From Listeria goaensis (GTDB taxonomy: Bacteria > Bacillota > Bacilli > Lactobacillales > Listeriaceae): a stretch of 64,000 nucleotides of DNA. A model generated the notes under the pieces. That model was not told the origin of the DNA. It searched no databases and saw only the letters and a list, made by a program, of their open reading frames with translations. Both the position numbers and the translations under genes were made by a program. The stretch covers positions 1 through 64,000 of the forward strand of contig NZ_FYBQ01000001.1 in assembly GCF_900186125.1 (NCBI RefSeq). Direction: 5' to 3'. This document shows positions 17,127-26,801 of the stretch, piece by piece (the first letter of the stretch is position 1; each line of letters starts with the position of its first letter).

Positions 17127-18299
17127 ATGAATCAACTATTTAAACAAGCCATTCCAGTTTTAGAAAAATTAGAAGCGGCAGGATATGAGGCGTATTTTGT
17201 CGGTGGTTCAGTGCGTGATACGCTCCTAGACCGCGAAATTGATGATATTGACATTGCCACAAGCGCTTTCCCGGAAGAAGTGAAATTGCTTTTTCCGGCT
17301 ACATATGACACCGGCATCGAACACGGGACGATTACGGTTCGCTATGAAACGGAATATTATGAAGTGACAACGTTTCGTACAGACGGGAAATACGAGGACT
17401 TCAGACGCCCGACAGACGTTACGTTCGTGCGTTCGCTAGAAGAGGATTTACTGCGTCGTGATTTTACGATGAATGCCATTGCGATGGATAAAAACGGGGT
17501 GTACCATGACCCATTTCACGGGCGCGATGCGATTCGCATGAAAATGATTTGTGCGGTAGGAGATGCAAAAACGCGCTTCCACGAGGACGCTCTCCGAATG
17601 ATGCGCGCAGTTCGCTTCGTCAGCCAACTTGGTTTTGCGCTTGAAGCTGAAACGAAAGCGGCGCTCATTTCGGAAGTGGGCCTTCTAACGCATACTGCTA
17701 CGGAACGGAAAGCTGTGGAGTGGGTTAAATTGATGCGCGGGGCTTTTCGGAAAGACGCCCTCCAAGTCGTGCTGCAAGCTAACATGGAAAACTATTTGCC
17801 GCAACTTGCTGGCAGAAAATCGGAACTTGCCGAGCTTTGCGCGTTTCATTTTACGGATAATCCGACAGAAGAGGAAATTTGGCTCGCGCTGCTCCTTGCT
17901 GTTCGGCCGAATGAGGCGGTTTCATTTTTGAAAGCTTGGAAGTTGCCAACAAAGCGCATTCAGCTCGTAACGGCTGCGTATGTACTCATTCTAGATGATG
18001 TTTCTTGGAATCCGCTAACTGTATTTCAAGCTGGGTCTACTTTAGTCGATTTAGTTGAAGCGGGACGCGCGTTTTATTCAGGAGAGAAAAAAGTGGCTGA
18101 TGCACTTGAAATTTACGAAAAGTTGCCGATTAAATCTCGGCGGGAGCTTGCGATTTCGGGAACGGAACTAATGGAAATGTTCGGCAAACCGGGCGGCTTA
18201 TGGCTGCGGGAATTGCTTTTAAAGATTGAGCGGGCGATTGTTTTTCGGGAAGTGGAAAATGAAGAGGAAGCGATTCGGAGGTGGTTACGACGTGGCTAA
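17127..18299 (+). CDS. cca: CCA-adding tRNA nucleotidyltransferase
   Basis: 390 residues. ATG 17127 with GAGAGAG upstream is preferred because homologues start MNxxFxxAxPVL; an upstream in-frame start would overlap mgsA. The class II nucleotidyltransferase motif is YFVGGSVRDTLL followed by DIDIATSAFPEEV (metal-binding DxD). Next come VTFVRSLEEDLLRRDFTMNAIA and RFHEDALRMMRAVRF, the nucleotide-selecting neck. It adds or repairs the 3'-CCA of tRNAs without a template. The 3' end overlaps birA by 8 bases. Confidence 0.96.
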   Translation: MNQLFKQAIPVLEKLEAAGYEAYFVGGSVRDTLLDREIDDIDIATSAFPEEVKLLFPATYDTGIEHGTITVRYETEYYEVTTFRTDGKYEDFRRPTDVTFVRSLEEDLLRRDFTMNAIAMDKNGVYHDPFHGRDAIRMKMICAVGDAKTRFHEDALRMMRAVRFVSQLGFALEAETKAALISEVGLLTHTATERKAVEWVKLMRGAFRKDALQVVLQANMENYLPQLAGRKSELAELCAFHFTDNPTEEEIWLALLLAVRPNEAVSFLKAWKLPTKRIQLVTAAYVLILDDVSWNPLTVFQAGSTLVDLVEAGRAFYSGEKKVADALEIYEKLPIKSRRELAISGTELMEMFGKPGGLWLRELLLKIERAIVFREVENEEEAIRRWLRRG

Positions 18300-19269
18300 T
18301 CAAAATCGAGAGAAATTGCTCGCGCTTTTTGCGAAGCGTCAAGGTGAGTTTTTGTCGGGGCAGCAAATTGCAGATTTACTTGGTTTATCGCGCACGGCGG
18401 TATGGAAACATATGGAAAGTCTGCGAAATGAAGGTTTTGAAATTGAAGCGGTTCGAAATAAAGGTTATCGCCTAGTTAAAAATAGCGATTCCTTTTCAAA
18501 AGACAGCATTTTAATTGGCTTGCATACGAAATTTATGGGGCAAAAACTGTATTTTTACGATGAAGTCGATTCGACGCAATTTGTGGCGCATCAAAAAATT
18601 AGCGAGGGTGCTACGAGTGGCACGGTTGTGGTTAGCGAGTTGCAAACAAGCGGCAAAGGTCGCCTAGCGCGCGTCTGGGATTCGCAAAGCGGCAAAGGTA
18701 TTTGGATGAGTGTCATTTTAAAGCCGCAAATTGCGATGCAAAAAGTGCCACAGTTTACGTTCATCGCTTCGCTCGCGGTGGCAACAGCGATAGAGGAAAT
18801 CACGAAACTCGAACCGCAAATTAAATGGCCAAACGATATTTACATTGGCCGACAAAAAGTGTGCGGTGTTTTAACAGAAATGCGCGCTGAAGCGGCTTCT
18901 GTTGAGGCGGTCATCATCGGCATCGGCATCAATGTCAATCAAATGACGTTCCCAGTGGAGATTCAAGAAAAGGCGACTTCGCTTGCGCTCCAGGCGGGGC
19001 ATGCTATTTCGCGCACGGCGCTCATTCAAGAAATTTTAAAACAGCTTGAAAAATATTACCAGCTGTTCATGGCGGAAGGATTCCGTCCGATTAAGCTACT
19101 TTGGGAAGACAAGGCGATTCCTTTTGGGGAAAAAATTACGGTTTCGACGATGCAAGGACAACTGGCTGGCTTTGCCGAAGGAATTTCAGATGACGGTGTT
19201 TTGCTCGTTCGTGACGAATCAAACGTACTGCACCAAATTTATTCAGCGGATATTGATTTCAACTCCTAA
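18292..19269 (+). CDS. birA: biotin-protein ligase and biotin operon repressor
   Basis: 325 residues from GTG 18292, supported by GGAGGTGG eight bases upstream and by the family length; the frame stays open upstream inside cca. The N-terminal winged helix (FLSGQQIADLLGLSRTAVWK, residues about 20-45) marks the two-function type that also represses biotin genes. The ligase core has TSGKGRLARVW (biotinyl-AMP loop), KGIWMSVIL, KWPNDIYI and KVCGVLTEM. It activates biotin and attaches it to carboxylases. Last gene of the operon, followed by a strong terminator. Confidence 0.95.
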   Translation: MANQNREKLLALFAKRQGEFLSGQQIADLLGLSRTAVWKHMESLRNEGFEIEAVRNKGYRLVKNSDSFSKDSILIGLHTKFMGQKLYFYDEVDSTQFVAHQKISEGATSGTVVVSELQTSGKGRLARVWDSQSGKGIWMSVILKPQIAMQKVPQFTFIASLAVATAIEEITKLEPQIKWPNDIYIGRQKVCGVLTEMRAEAASVEAVIIGIGINVNQMTFPVEIQEKATSLALQAGHAISRTALIQEILKQLEKYYQLFMAEGFRPIKLLWEDKAIPFGEKITVSTMQGQLAGFAEGISDDGVLLVRDESNVLHQIYSADIDFNS

Positions 19270-19349
19270 AATTGTTTTTCTGCTACGGAAAATTAGAAAA
19301 TCAAGCCGAATGGTTTGGTGAAATTGAATTTTGTGGGGCTAGACCCTTT

Positions 19350-19381
19350 AGAAAATGCTAAACTTAGCATTTTCTTTTTTT
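19350..19381 (+). terminator. terminator of the dapB-mgsA-cca-birA operon
   Basis: Perfect 12-bp inverted repeat (19350-19361 with 19364-19375) followed by a run of T. Confidence 0.88.
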
Positions 19382-19422
19382 ACAGAGATTGTGTAAAATG
19401 AAAATGAATTAGGAGGTTGGAC

Positions 19423-19878
19423 ATGAAAAAAATCATGCTGTTTGTTGGTGTTTGTGTGTTAGGGTTGGTTCTTTCGGCCTGTTCGCAAACGGAAGAAAAA
19501 AAAGCGGTGGAAAAGGAAAAGACGGAAAAAACAAGTGAAGCTGCGAAAGCTTTTTTAACGACAATTGGAACGAGCGAATTTGCGGATAAAAAAGATGGCT
19601 TTGTTTATGTAGGACGCCCGTCTTGTGTGGATTGCCAAGCTTTTCAACCGATTTTAAAAGAAGTACTTCAAGAGGAAAATTGGCCGGAGAAAATGGCTTA
19701 TTATAATACAGATGCGGCAAGTAAAGAAAATCGTGACAAAATGATGGACTTGCTGAAAGGAATGGATATTGATTCTGTGCCTACAATGGTTTATTTGAAA
19801 GATGGCAAAGTGGCATCTAAATTTTTAGGGAACGATAGTAAGGCCGATTTAAAAACATGGCTGGAGAAAAATATGTAA
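19423..19878 (+). CDS. thioredoxin-like lipoprotein
   Basis: 151 residues. ATG 19423 follows AGGAGGTTGG. A lipoprotein signal (MKKIMLFVGVCVLGLVLSAC, lipobox LSAC) is followed by a Lys/Glu-rich linker and a thioredoxin fold with a CxxC active site (RPSCVDCQAF) and the cis-Pro strand (DSVPTMVYLKDG). It would be a membrane-anchored extracytoplasmic thiol-disulphide oxidoreductase, perhaps for stress or cytochrome/protein folding; the target is unknown. It lies alone between two terminators, upstream of panB as in L. monocytogenes. Confidence 0.88.
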   Translation: MKKIMLFVGVCVLGLVLSACSQTEEKKAVEKEKTEKTSEAAKAFLTTIGTSEFADKKDGFVYVGRPSCVDCQAFQPILKEVLQEENWPEKMAYYNTDAASKENRDKMMDLLKGMDIDSVPTMVYLKDGKVASKFLGNDSKADLKTWLEKNM

Positions 19879-19906
19879 AAAAATCGCAAGGCTCTTAAAT
19901 TTGCCT

Positions 19907-19938
19907 GCCCTAGCCTCGATTTAGGCGAGGGCTTTTTT
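19907..19938 (+). terminator. terminator of the thioredoxin-like gene
   Basis: Ten-bp stem with one mismatch (19907-19916 with 19923-19932), 6-base loop, six T. Confidence 0.85.
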
Positions 19939-19950
19939 AAGTAAGTGTAC

Positions 19951-19979
19951 TTTATAGCGATGTACAAATATGCTAAACT
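19951..19979 (+). promoter_or_regulatory. panBCD promoter with extended -10
   Basis: TTTATA (19951-19956), 17-base spacer, TGC-TAAACT (-10 at 19974-19979). A leader of about 110 bases separates it from panB. Confidence 0.65.
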
Positions 19980-19982
19980 AAC

Positions 19983-20040
19983 AGAGGAAGCAAAGACAAT
20001 GATCGTATTCGGATGAAACGATACCGTAAAGCTTCTTTTT
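19983..20040 (+). promoter_or_regulatory. structured leader of panBCD, possible attenuator
   Basis: AGAGGAAGC (19983-19991) can pair with GCTTCTTTT (20031-20039), and inside it ATCGT (20002-20006) pairs with ACGAT (20018-20022). The outer stem ends in a run of T, so the shape is terminator-like, yet it lies between promoter and panB. No named riboswitch is recognised. Confidence 0.35.
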
Positions 20041-20095
20041 CAACTTAATTTTTGCCGTGATTCATTTATGAACATGGACGAAAGGATGCGTTAAA

Positions 20096-20929
20096 ATGAA
20101 AACTCCAATTGATTTTTTGAACATGAAGCAAAAGCAAGAAAAAATAACGATGCTGACTGCTTATGATTACCCTTCTGCCAAAAATGCGGAAGCCGCTGAA
20201 ATCGACATGATTTTAGTTGGTGACTCGCTTGGCATGACGGTGTTAGGTTACGATTCAACAATTCCAGTGACGCTCTCGGATATGATTCACCATACAAAAG
20301 CGGTGAAACGCGGGGCGAAAAATACATTTGTTGTGACCGATATGCCGTTTATGACGTACCACGGGACAGAAAGCGAAACGGTAGAACGCGCGCGGACACT
20401 CATTCAAGAAAGTGGTGCAAATGCGGTGAAACTGGAAGGTGCTGGTGATGTTGTGCGACATATTGCGGCACTGACGACGGCTGGGGCACCTGTTGTCGCG
20501 CATCTTGGTTTGACGCCTCAGGCTATTGGACTTACAGGAAGCTACAAAGTCCGTGCAAAATCGCAAGAAGAGGCTAAGAAATTGTTAGACGATGCTAAAA
20601 AGATAGAGGCAGCAGGTGCTATTGCGCTCGTTTTAGAGGCGATTCCCAAACAGCTTGCTGAGCAAGTGACGAAAAATATAAGTATCCCAACAATTGGGAT
20701 TGGCGCAGGTGCTGGAACTGATGGGCAAGTACTGGTCTATCATGATGTCATCGGGTATGGTATTTCGCGGCGCGCTAAATTTGTGAAGGCTTATGCGGAA
20801 GTTGATGAGCTGATTGAAAAGGCACTTACTACTTATGTGCAAGATGTCAAAACGCAAGCTTTTCCAGAAGAGAGCCATAGCTTTACGATGAATGAAGAAG
20901 AGCTAAAAGGCTTATACGGGGGAAAATAA
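20096..20929 (+). CDS. panB: 3-methyl-2-oxobutanoate hydroxymethyltransferase
   Basis: 277 residues, full length. Characteristic segments are [30 protein letters not shown] with the metal-binding Asp, and VKLEGAG further on, then [17 protein letters not shown]. It adds a hydroxymethyl group from methylene-tetrahydrofolate to 2-oxoisovalerate, the first step of pantothenate synthesis. First gene of a panB-panC-panD operon; panC follows after one base. Confidence 0.97.
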   Translation: MKTPIDFLNMKQKQEKITMLTAYDYPSAKNAEAAEIDMILVGDSLGMTVLGYDSTIPVTLSDMIHHTKAVKRGAKNTFVVTDMPFMTYHGTESETVERARTLIQESGANAVKLEGAGDVVRHIAALTTAGAPVVAHLGLTPQAIGLTGSYKVRAKSQEEAKKLLDDAKKIEAAGAIALVLEAIPKQLAEQVTKNISIPTIGIGAGAGTDGQVLVYHDVIGYGISRRAKFVKAYAEVDELIEKALTTYVQDVKTQAFPEESHSFTMNEEELKGLYGGK

Positions 20930-20930
20930 G

Positions 20931-21782
20931 ATGAAAATTGTACGCACAAAAACGGAACTCCGCGAAACGCTTCGTGCGGTGGACTCGAAATCGGTTGGCT
21001 TCGTTCCAACGATGGGCTATTTACATGTTGGTCATCTTATGCTCGTTCGGGAAGCAAGGCGAGAAAATGAAGTGGTTGTGATGAGCATTTTTGTGAATCC
21101 GACGCAATTTGGGCCGAATGAAGATTTAGATACCTATCCGCGTGATGAAAAACGCGATATTGAACTGGCAGAAGGAGCCCACGTGGATATTCTCTTTTTG
21201 CCGAGTGTCGCGGAAATGTATCCGGTGGAATTATCAACGGCGCTGCATGTTACAAAGCGTGTTGATGTGCTTGACGGGGCGAAACGGCCGGGTCATTTTG
21301 ATGGCGTCGTTACTGTATTGCTCAAACTATTCCATCTTGTTGGCCCCGACCGTGCTTATTTTGGGCAAAAAGATGCCCAGCAAGTTGCGGTTGTGGAAGG
21401 ACTTGTTCGTGATTATTTTCTACCGATTACCATTCGGCGTGTAGCGACGGTGCGCGAACAAGATGGCCTCGCGAAAAGCAGTCGAAATGTCAATTTATCC
21501 ACCGCTGAACGAAATGAGGCGCCGATTATTCATCAAGCCCTTTTAGCTGGGAAGAAACGCATTTTGGAAGGCGTAAACGATGAGGCTGTCATTTTAGCCG
21601 AGGTACGAGCGGTTCTTGGAAATGTGGCGCAGAAAGTGGACGACTTGGCGCTCTACGAATATCCTGATTTTACTGCGGTGTCTGATTTCTCAAATTCGCT
21701 TATTTTAGCCATAGCAGTGCAGTATGAAAAGGCGCGTTTAATTGATAACGAAATTATAAAGCGAGGTGAGTATGATGCTTAG
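20931..21782 (+). CDS. panC: pantothenate synthetase (pantoate-beta-alanine ligase)
   Basis: 283 residues. The nucleotidyltransferase HIGH-type motif is [11 protein letters not shown] (about residue 26). Further conserved pieces are [24 protein letters not shown] and the KMSKS-like [11 protein letters not shown]. It joins pantoate and beta-alanine using ATP, receiving its two substrates from PanB (via a reductase encoded elsewhere) and PanD. Overlaps panD by 8 bases. Confidence 0.97.
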   Translation: MKIVRTKTELRETLRAVDSKSVGFVPTMGYLHVGHLMLVREARRENEVVVMSIFVNPTQFGPNEDLDTYPRDEKRDIELAEGAHVDILFLPSVAEMYPVELSTALHVTKRVDVLDGAKRPGHFDGVVTVLLKLFHLVGPDRAYFGQKDAQQVAVVEGLVRDYFLPITIRRVATVREQDGLAKSSRNVNLSTAERNEAPIIHQALLAGKKRILEGVNDEAVILAEVRAVLGNVAQKVDDLALYEYPDFTAVSDFSNSLILAIAVQYEKARLIDNEIIKRGEYDA

Positions 21783-22158
21783 AACGATGATGCATGCGAA
21801 AATTCACCGCGCGACGGTTACGGAAGCGAATTTAAATTATGTGGGGAGCATTACGATTGATGCGGCGCTTTTAGAGGCGACGGGCTTACTGCCAAACGAA
21901 AAAGTACAGATTGTGAACAATAATAACGGTGCGCGTTTAGAGACCTACATTATTGCGGGTGAAAAAAATAGTGGTGTAATTTGTTTAAACGGGGCGGCAG
22001 CTAGGCTTGTGTCACCCGGGGATATCGTTATTATTATGGGCTATGGTTTGTTTGAAACGAACGATGCCAAAACGATGACGCCGAAAGTGATTGTGTTAGA
22101 TGAAAACAATCAAATTGTAGAACGACTTTACGAAGAAAAAGCGAATACAACGTTGTAA
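21775..22158 (+). CDS. panD: aspartate 1-decarboxylase proenzyme
   Basis: 127 residues from ATG 21775, with GAGGTG seven bases upstream; starts two or three codons earlier are possible but do not fit relatives. The pyruvoyl-forming self-cleavage site is Gly24-Ser25 (NYVGSITID). Other marks are [12 protein letters not shown] and [13 protein letters not shown]. The processed tetramer decarboxylates aspartate to beta-alanine for PanC. Third gene of the pan operon, with dinG 37 bases behind. Confidence 0.97.
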   Translation: MLRTMMHAKIHRATVTEANLNYVGSITIDAALLEATGLLPNEKVQIVNNNNGARLETYIIAGEKNSGVICLNGAAARLVSPGDIVIIMGYGLFETNDAKTMTPKVIVLDENNQIVERLYEEKANTTL

Positions 22159-22195
22159 AAAAACAAGTGGAACTGGTTTTAGGAAGGTGAATCAT

Positions 22196-24988
22196 ATGGG
22201 ACGAAAGTTAAAAAAATATGTAGTGGTCGATTTAGAAACGACAGGAAATCAGGCATCAAGAGATGACCGAATCATTCAATTTGCTGCCACGCTAGTGGAA
22301 GGAAAACAAATTGTAGAGACTTTTTCAACCTATATCAATCCTTTAAAGCCAGTTCCGCCTTTTATTCAGGAATTGACGGGGATTACGCCAGATGATTTAT
22401 CTGATGCGCCGCTGTTTGAAGATGTGGCGGATACGATTTTGGCGCTTCTGGATGATACGATTTTTGTGGCGCATAATGTGAATTTTGATTGGACTTTTTT
22501 GCAAAAGGAAATGCGCCGTGCGGGTAGGCCACTTAGTAAAATGAAGTTGCTTGATACGGTGGAAATGGCGCGTATTTTATATCCGTCTGTCGATAGTTAT
22601 AAATTGCAGGATTTAGCTGATGAGTTTGGTTTTATTCATGAAAATCCACATAAAGCCGATAGTGATGCTTTGGTAACAGCGGAATTGTTTCTTCAGTGCG
22701 TGGAGAAGTTGGAGAGTTTACCGGTTTCGGTGATTCGGAAGATGACGACGATTGCCCAGCCGTTAAAAACGCATTTGCCGGAACTTTTCTTTGAGATTGA
22801 GATGAAAAAAGACCGCCAAGCTGAGCCGCTTCCTGAAAAATGGCTGGAACATCGTGGTTTAGTTTTGCGTAAAAAAAATATTCGTAAGCCGATTTATCGT
22901 ACAGAAGATAAATTGGATTTTCCAAAAAGTGAGGAAGAAAAACTTGCGTTATTTAAACGTGCGGGCGCCCCTTTATATGCGAGAAGTGGTCAATTTGAGA
23001 TGATGAACTTGGCGTTTCAGGCGATGCAAACAGGGCGCCATGCGCTTATTGAAGCAGGAACTGGGATTGGAAAATCATTAGGTTATTTTTTGCCGTCAAT
23101 TTATTTTGCGAAACAAAAAGAGTTGCCTGTTATTATTAGTACATATACCAACCTTTTGCAAACCCAACTTTATGAAAAAGATGTCCCGCTTGTGTCAAAA
23201 TTAACTGGATTTGATGTGCAAGCTTCGCTGTTAAAAGGGAGAGATCATTATTTAAATTTATTTAAATTTGAGCAATTGCTTCATGAAAGCGATCCGCAGT
23301 ACGATGTTGTCGTGACGAAATTAAAACTGCTCGTTTGGCTTACGGAAACAGAAACGGGTGACATTGATGAAGTCAATTTATCGAGTGGTGGCGAGCTGTT
23401 TTGGAACAGAATGAAGCATACTGGTTGGTACCTTTCTGAAACGAAAGATCCGTGGATTGCTTTTGATTTTTACAAATTTAGTTTGGAGCAGGCGCGCCAT
23501 GCCGACCTAGTCATTGTGAATCATGCTTTACTTCTTTCCGATCACTTCAATGGGAAAAAATTATTGCCAGCATATTCTTTCGCAGTTATTGATGAGGCGC
23601 ATCATTTTGCGGAGAGCGCTCGCATGCAGAAGAGCTTTTACTTGTCTTACCGAAAAGTGAAGTATTTCTTGAATCAACTTGGAACGCTCGAAAAATATTC
23701 ACTTCTTAGTCGCTTAGAAATGGTCTTTCCAGCAGAAGAGAGTTTGTTTGATTTAGACATCGCCCAGTTGAAACTGACAGAAGCAACAGATATTTTATTT
23801 AGTTTGTTACATGCGGAACTATTAAATAGTCGCGGTGCTAAAAAAGAACTCGTTTTAATTGAAAATGAACAAAAAATTCATTTTGATGACACATTAAAAT
23901 ATGCGGCTGAAAATGTTCTCGTACTGTTCCGTGAAGTGGAACGGAATATCGAAACGCTTCTAAAAAAAGGGAAGCAAGAAGAAACGGACTTAAAAGAAGC
24001 GGAAACGGCTTTTGTTGAGGAAGTGTATTCTTTCTTACTTGATTGGAAAACAATGCGGGAGGATTTTGCTTGTTTACTAAATGAGAATCAGCCTGTCATG
24101 ACGATTTCTCTTGAGGCGGACAAAAACGGGGCGTTGCCGAGTTTGCGTATTGTTGGTACGCTTATGGAGGTGGAGAGGGCGCTTCAAGAGGACTTTTTTG
24201 AACAAAAAGAAAGCGTCATTTTGACGTCTGCCACGCTTTCTGTCAATCATGATTTTTCCTACATAAAAAAAGCACTTGGTCTTGAGGAAAGTGACTTGTT
24301 AGAGGCGAAAATTCCATCGCCGTTCCAGTACGAGGAAAATGCGCGGATTTTGATTCCGCAAGATATGCCGCAAATTAAAGGGACGCCTGTTTCGGATTAT
24401 GCGAAGGCGCTGGCTGATTATTTGAGTGATGTGGCGCTTTGTACGGACGGACGCATGCTTGTTTTATTCACGGCAACCGAGATGTTGCGCGAAACGCTAC
24501 GCTTCATGAAGGGGAAAGAGGCACTTGCGGAATATATGATTCTCGCACAAGGCGTGTCTGCGGGAAGTCCTGCCCGGCTAACGAAACAATTTCAACTGTT
24601 TGAAAAAGCAATTCTGCTTGGGACGACGAGCTTTTGGGAGGGGATTGATATTCCGGGCGAAGATTTATCTTGTCTGGCTATTGTGCGCTTACCGTTTGCA
24701 CCGCTCGAAGATCCATATACGAAAGCTCAAATTGCTCTCCGTAAAGAACGCGGGGAGAACGCCTTTCAAACGTATTCGTTACCGGAAGCCGTATTGCGCT
24801 TTAAGCAAGGCTTTGGGCGTTTAATTCGCCGCGAAACGGACCGTGGAATTATTTTAGTGTTCGATAACCGAATTGATACGACGAAATTTGGTCAATCTTT
24901 TTTAAACTCTATTCCGAAAGTTCCTACGAAAAAAGGCGATAAAACAGTTCTTTTAAGCGAAATTGCTGACTTTTTTAAGTCAGAATAA
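22196..24988 (+). CDS. dinG: DinG-family helicase with N-terminal DEDDh exonuclease
   Basis: 930 residues. ATG 22196 follows GGAAGGTG. Residues about 10-170 form a DnaQ-like exonuclease (VVDLETTG ... HNVNFDWTFL ... HKADSDALVTAELF). The XPD-like helicase has Walker A EAGTGIGKSLG near residue 285, the DEAH box VIDEAHHF near 465 and motif VI in FGRLIRRETDRG. The four cysteines of iron-sulphur DinG proteins are not arranged here, as in other Gram-positive DinG. These proteins act as 3'-5' exonucleases in DNA repair. Probably read from the pan operon as no terminator intervenes. Confidence 0.93.
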   Translation: MGRKLKKYVVVDLETTGNQASRDDRIIQFAATLVEGKQIVETFSTYINPLKPVPPFIQELTGITPDDLSDAPLFEDVADTILALLDDTIFVAHNVNFDWTFLQKEMRRAGRPLSKMKLLDTVEMARILYPSVDSYKLQDLADEFGFIHENPHKADSDALVTAELFLQCVEKLESLPVSVIRKMTTIAQPLKTHLPELFFEIEMKKDRQAEPLPEKWLEHRGLVLRKKNIRKPIYRTEDKLDFPKSEEEKLALFKRAGAPLYARSGQFEMMNLAFQAMQTGRHALIEAGTGIGKSLGYFLPSIYFAKQKELPVIISTYTNLLQTQLYEKDVPLVSKLTGFDVQASLLKGRDHYLNLFKFEQLLHESDPQYDVVVTKLKLLVWLTETETGDIDEVNLSSGGELFWNRMKHTGWYLSETKDPWIAFDFYKFSLEQARHADLVIVNHALLLSDHFNGKKLLPAYSFAVIDEAHHFAESARMQKSFYLSYRKVKYFLNQLGTLEKYSLLSRLEMVFPAEESLFDLDIAQLKLTEATDILFSLLHAELLNSRGAKKELVLIENEQKIHFDDTLKYAAENVLVLFREVERNIETLLKKGKQEETDLKEAETAFVEEVYSFLLDWKTMREDFACLLNENQPVMTISLEADKNGALPSLRIVGTLMEVERALQEDFFEQKESVILTSATLSVNHDFSYIKKALGLEESDLLEAKIPSPFQYEENARILIPQDMPQIKGTPVSDYAKALADYLSDVALCTDGRMLVLFTATEMLRETLRFMKGKEALAEYMILAQGVSAGSPARLTKQFQLFEKAILLGTTSFWEGIDIPGEDLSCLAIVRLPFAPLEDPYTKAQIALRKERGENAFQTYSLPEAVLRFKQGFGRLIRRETDRGIILVFDNRIDTTKFGQSFLNSIPKVPTKKGDKTVLLSEIADFFKSE

Positions 24989-24997
24989 TAATAAAGC

Positions 24998-25026
24998 TTC
25001 AAAAAAAAGCAGCAAATTGCTATAAT
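24998..25026 (+). promoter_or_regulatory. promoter of the ypmB-aspB-asnS genes
   Basis: TTCAAA (24998-25003), 17-base spacer, extended TGC-TATAAT (25021-25026), ten bases after the dinG stop. Confidence 0.7.
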
Positions 25027-25085
25027 AGGAACATATTGAAACTTAGCCATTTTGGCAATTAAAGAATAGAAATGAGCGAATAGAT

Positions 25086-25592
25086 TTGCAAAAACGAAAA
25101 AACAGGCGAAAAATCGCCCGATATATTCTCATTCCAGTCAGCATTTTGGTAGTTTTAGGACTCGCTTTCTTTTGGTTTTTGCATAGTGCTGAAAAGCCAA
25201 TTAAAAAAGATGAGCAAGCGGCGCTAGACCGAATAAGCGGCAGCGTAGATTTGAAATCGCACGATGATTTTTATTTGTACAATGGACCAAAAGAAACGTA
25301 TTATGTTTTAACCGGGAAAAATAAAGCTGGAAAAGACATTATTGTTTGGGTGCCGAAGAAAAAATCGGGCGAAGTTTTAGTCAAATATGCGTCTGATGGT
25401 ATAAGCGAACAACAAGCGCGAGATATTGTGCAAAAAGAGAAGAAGCCGCGCAAAATTTTAAACGTAACACTTGGTATGGAAGAAGGCGTCCCAATTTGGG
25501 AAGTCAGCTATTTAGATAAAAACGATAATCTTGGTTACTACGACATGTCTTTCAGCGAAGGAGAATGGCTAAGACAAATCGAAAATTTATAA
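25086..25592 (+). CDS. ypmB: YpmB-like membrane-anchored protein (DUF5590)
   Basis: 168 residues starting at TTG 25086; no better start with a ribosome site is visible, so the exact start is uncertain. A basic N-terminus is followed by one membrane segment (residues about 12-33), and the rest is an extracytoplasmic domain with two PepSY-like strands (KTYYVLTG-type and VPIWEVSYLDKNDNLGYYD). Function unknown; the gene is always near aspB and asnS in Bacilli. It is followed after 15 bases by aspB. Confidence 0.8.
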   Translation: MQKRKNRRKIARYILIPVSILVVLGLAFFWFLHSAEKPIKKDEQAALDRISGSVDLKSHDDFYLYNGPKETYYVLTGKNKAGKDIIVWVPKKKSGEVLVKYASDGISEQQARDIVQKEKKPRKILNVTLGMEEGVPIWEVSYLDKNDNLGYYDMSFSEGEWLRQIENL

Positions 25593-25607
25593 GAGGAGGA
25601 GCAAAAA

Positions 25608-26792
25608 ATGGACTTACCTTTGTCTAAACGCGTGCAGGAAGTAGCACCTTCACCGACGCTTTTTATTACGGCAAAAGCGAAAAAAATGAAACAAGATGGT
25701 ATTGATGTCATTGGCCTCGGCGCAGGAGAACCCGATTTCAACACGCCGGAAAATATCATTCAGGCAGCTTATAAGTCCATGAAAGATGGCTTTACGAAAT
25801 ACACCCCATCAACAGGAATTCCCGAGTTGAAAAAAGCCATCGTTCAGAAATTAGAACGTGACCAAGATGTGCGTTATACAGAAGACCAAATTTTCGTAGG
25901 AACGGGAGCGAAACACGTTTTATATTCTGCCTTCCAAACGATTTTAAATCCGGGAGATGAAGTGATTATCCCTGTTCCTTATTGGGTTACTTATCCGGAA
26001 CAAGTCAAACTTGCCGGCGGCGTGCCTGTTTTTGTTGAAACAGGATTCGATGCTGATTTTAAAATGAATCCAGCTAGTTTTGAACGAGCAATTACGGCGA
26101 GAACGAAAGCGGTGCTATTAAATTCGCCAAACAACCCAACTGGCATGTGCTATTCAAAAGCCGAATTAAAGGCGCTTGCAGCTATTGCCGTCAAACACAA
26201 TTTATGGATTGTATCTGATGAAATCTATGAAAAACTATATTACGGCGACCCGGCGGATGTGGTTTCCGTTGCGAGTCTTAGCCCGGAAATTTATGCGCGC
26301 ACAATTTTAATTAATGGTGTTTCAAAAGCGTATTCCATGACCGGCTGGCGTATCGGTTATGCTGCGGCAAATGCCGACGTCATTCGGGGCATGGGCAAAC
26401 TAGCGGATCATATGACGAGTAATCCAACTGCAAATGCGCAGTACGCGGCGATTGAAGCCTATAACGGGAGCCAGGAAGTGCCGGAGAAAATGTATCAGGC
26501 GTTTTCGGATCGCATGGCGCGATTTTACCCGCAGTTAGAAGAAATACCCGGCTTTAAACCGAAAAAACCAGATGGTGCTTTTTATTTCTTTATTGACGCG
26601 CACGAAGCGGCCGCGCGAAAAGGCTATCCAAGCGTGGATGCGTTTGTGGAAGCTTTGCTGACGGAAGCACTCGTGGCCGTTATTCCGGGATCAGGGTTTG
26701 GCATGCCGGATTATATTCGGATTTCCTATGCGACAGATCCAGCGCTGTTCCAAGAAGCAATAAATCGAATCAAAGACTTTATGAATCAATAG
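25608..26792 (+). CDS. aspB: aspartate aminotransferase, class I PLP enzyme
   Basis: 394 residues with RBS GAGGAGG. Typical marks are GLGAGEPDFNTPENI near the N-terminus, NSPNNPTGMCY, VSDEIYEKLYYGD and the PLP lysine in NGVSKAYSMTGWRIGYAA. It moves the amino group between aspartate and 2-oxoglutarate in the cytoplasm and supplies aspartate for the asparagine, lysine and pantothenate routes encoded nearby. asnS follows after nine bases. Confidence 0.94.
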   Translation: MDLPLSKRVQEVAPSPTLFITAKAKKMKQDGIDVIGLGAGEPDFNTPENIIQAAYKSMKDGFTKYTPSTGIPELKKAIVQKLERDQDVRYTEDQIFVGTGAKHVLYSAFQTILNPGDEVIIPVPYWVTYPEQVKLAGGVPVFVETGFDADFKMNPASFERAITARTKAVLLNSPNNPTGMCYSKAELKALAAIAVKHNLWIVSDEIYEKLYYGDPADVVSVASLSPEIYARTILINGVSKAYSMTGWRIGYAAANADVIRGMGKLADHMTSNPTANAQYAAIEAYNGSQEVPEKMYQAFSDRMARFYPQLEEIPGFKPKKPDGAFYFFIDAHEAAARKGYPSVDAFVEALLTEALVAVIPGSGFGMPDYIRISYATDPALFQEAINRIKDFMNQ

Positions 26793-26801
26793 GGAGTGTA
26801 C

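Noticed and set aside
26700-26801. A T-box leader for asnS
   Set aside because: asnS begins nine bases after aspB; there is no room for a T-box and none of its conserved bases are seen before ypmB either.
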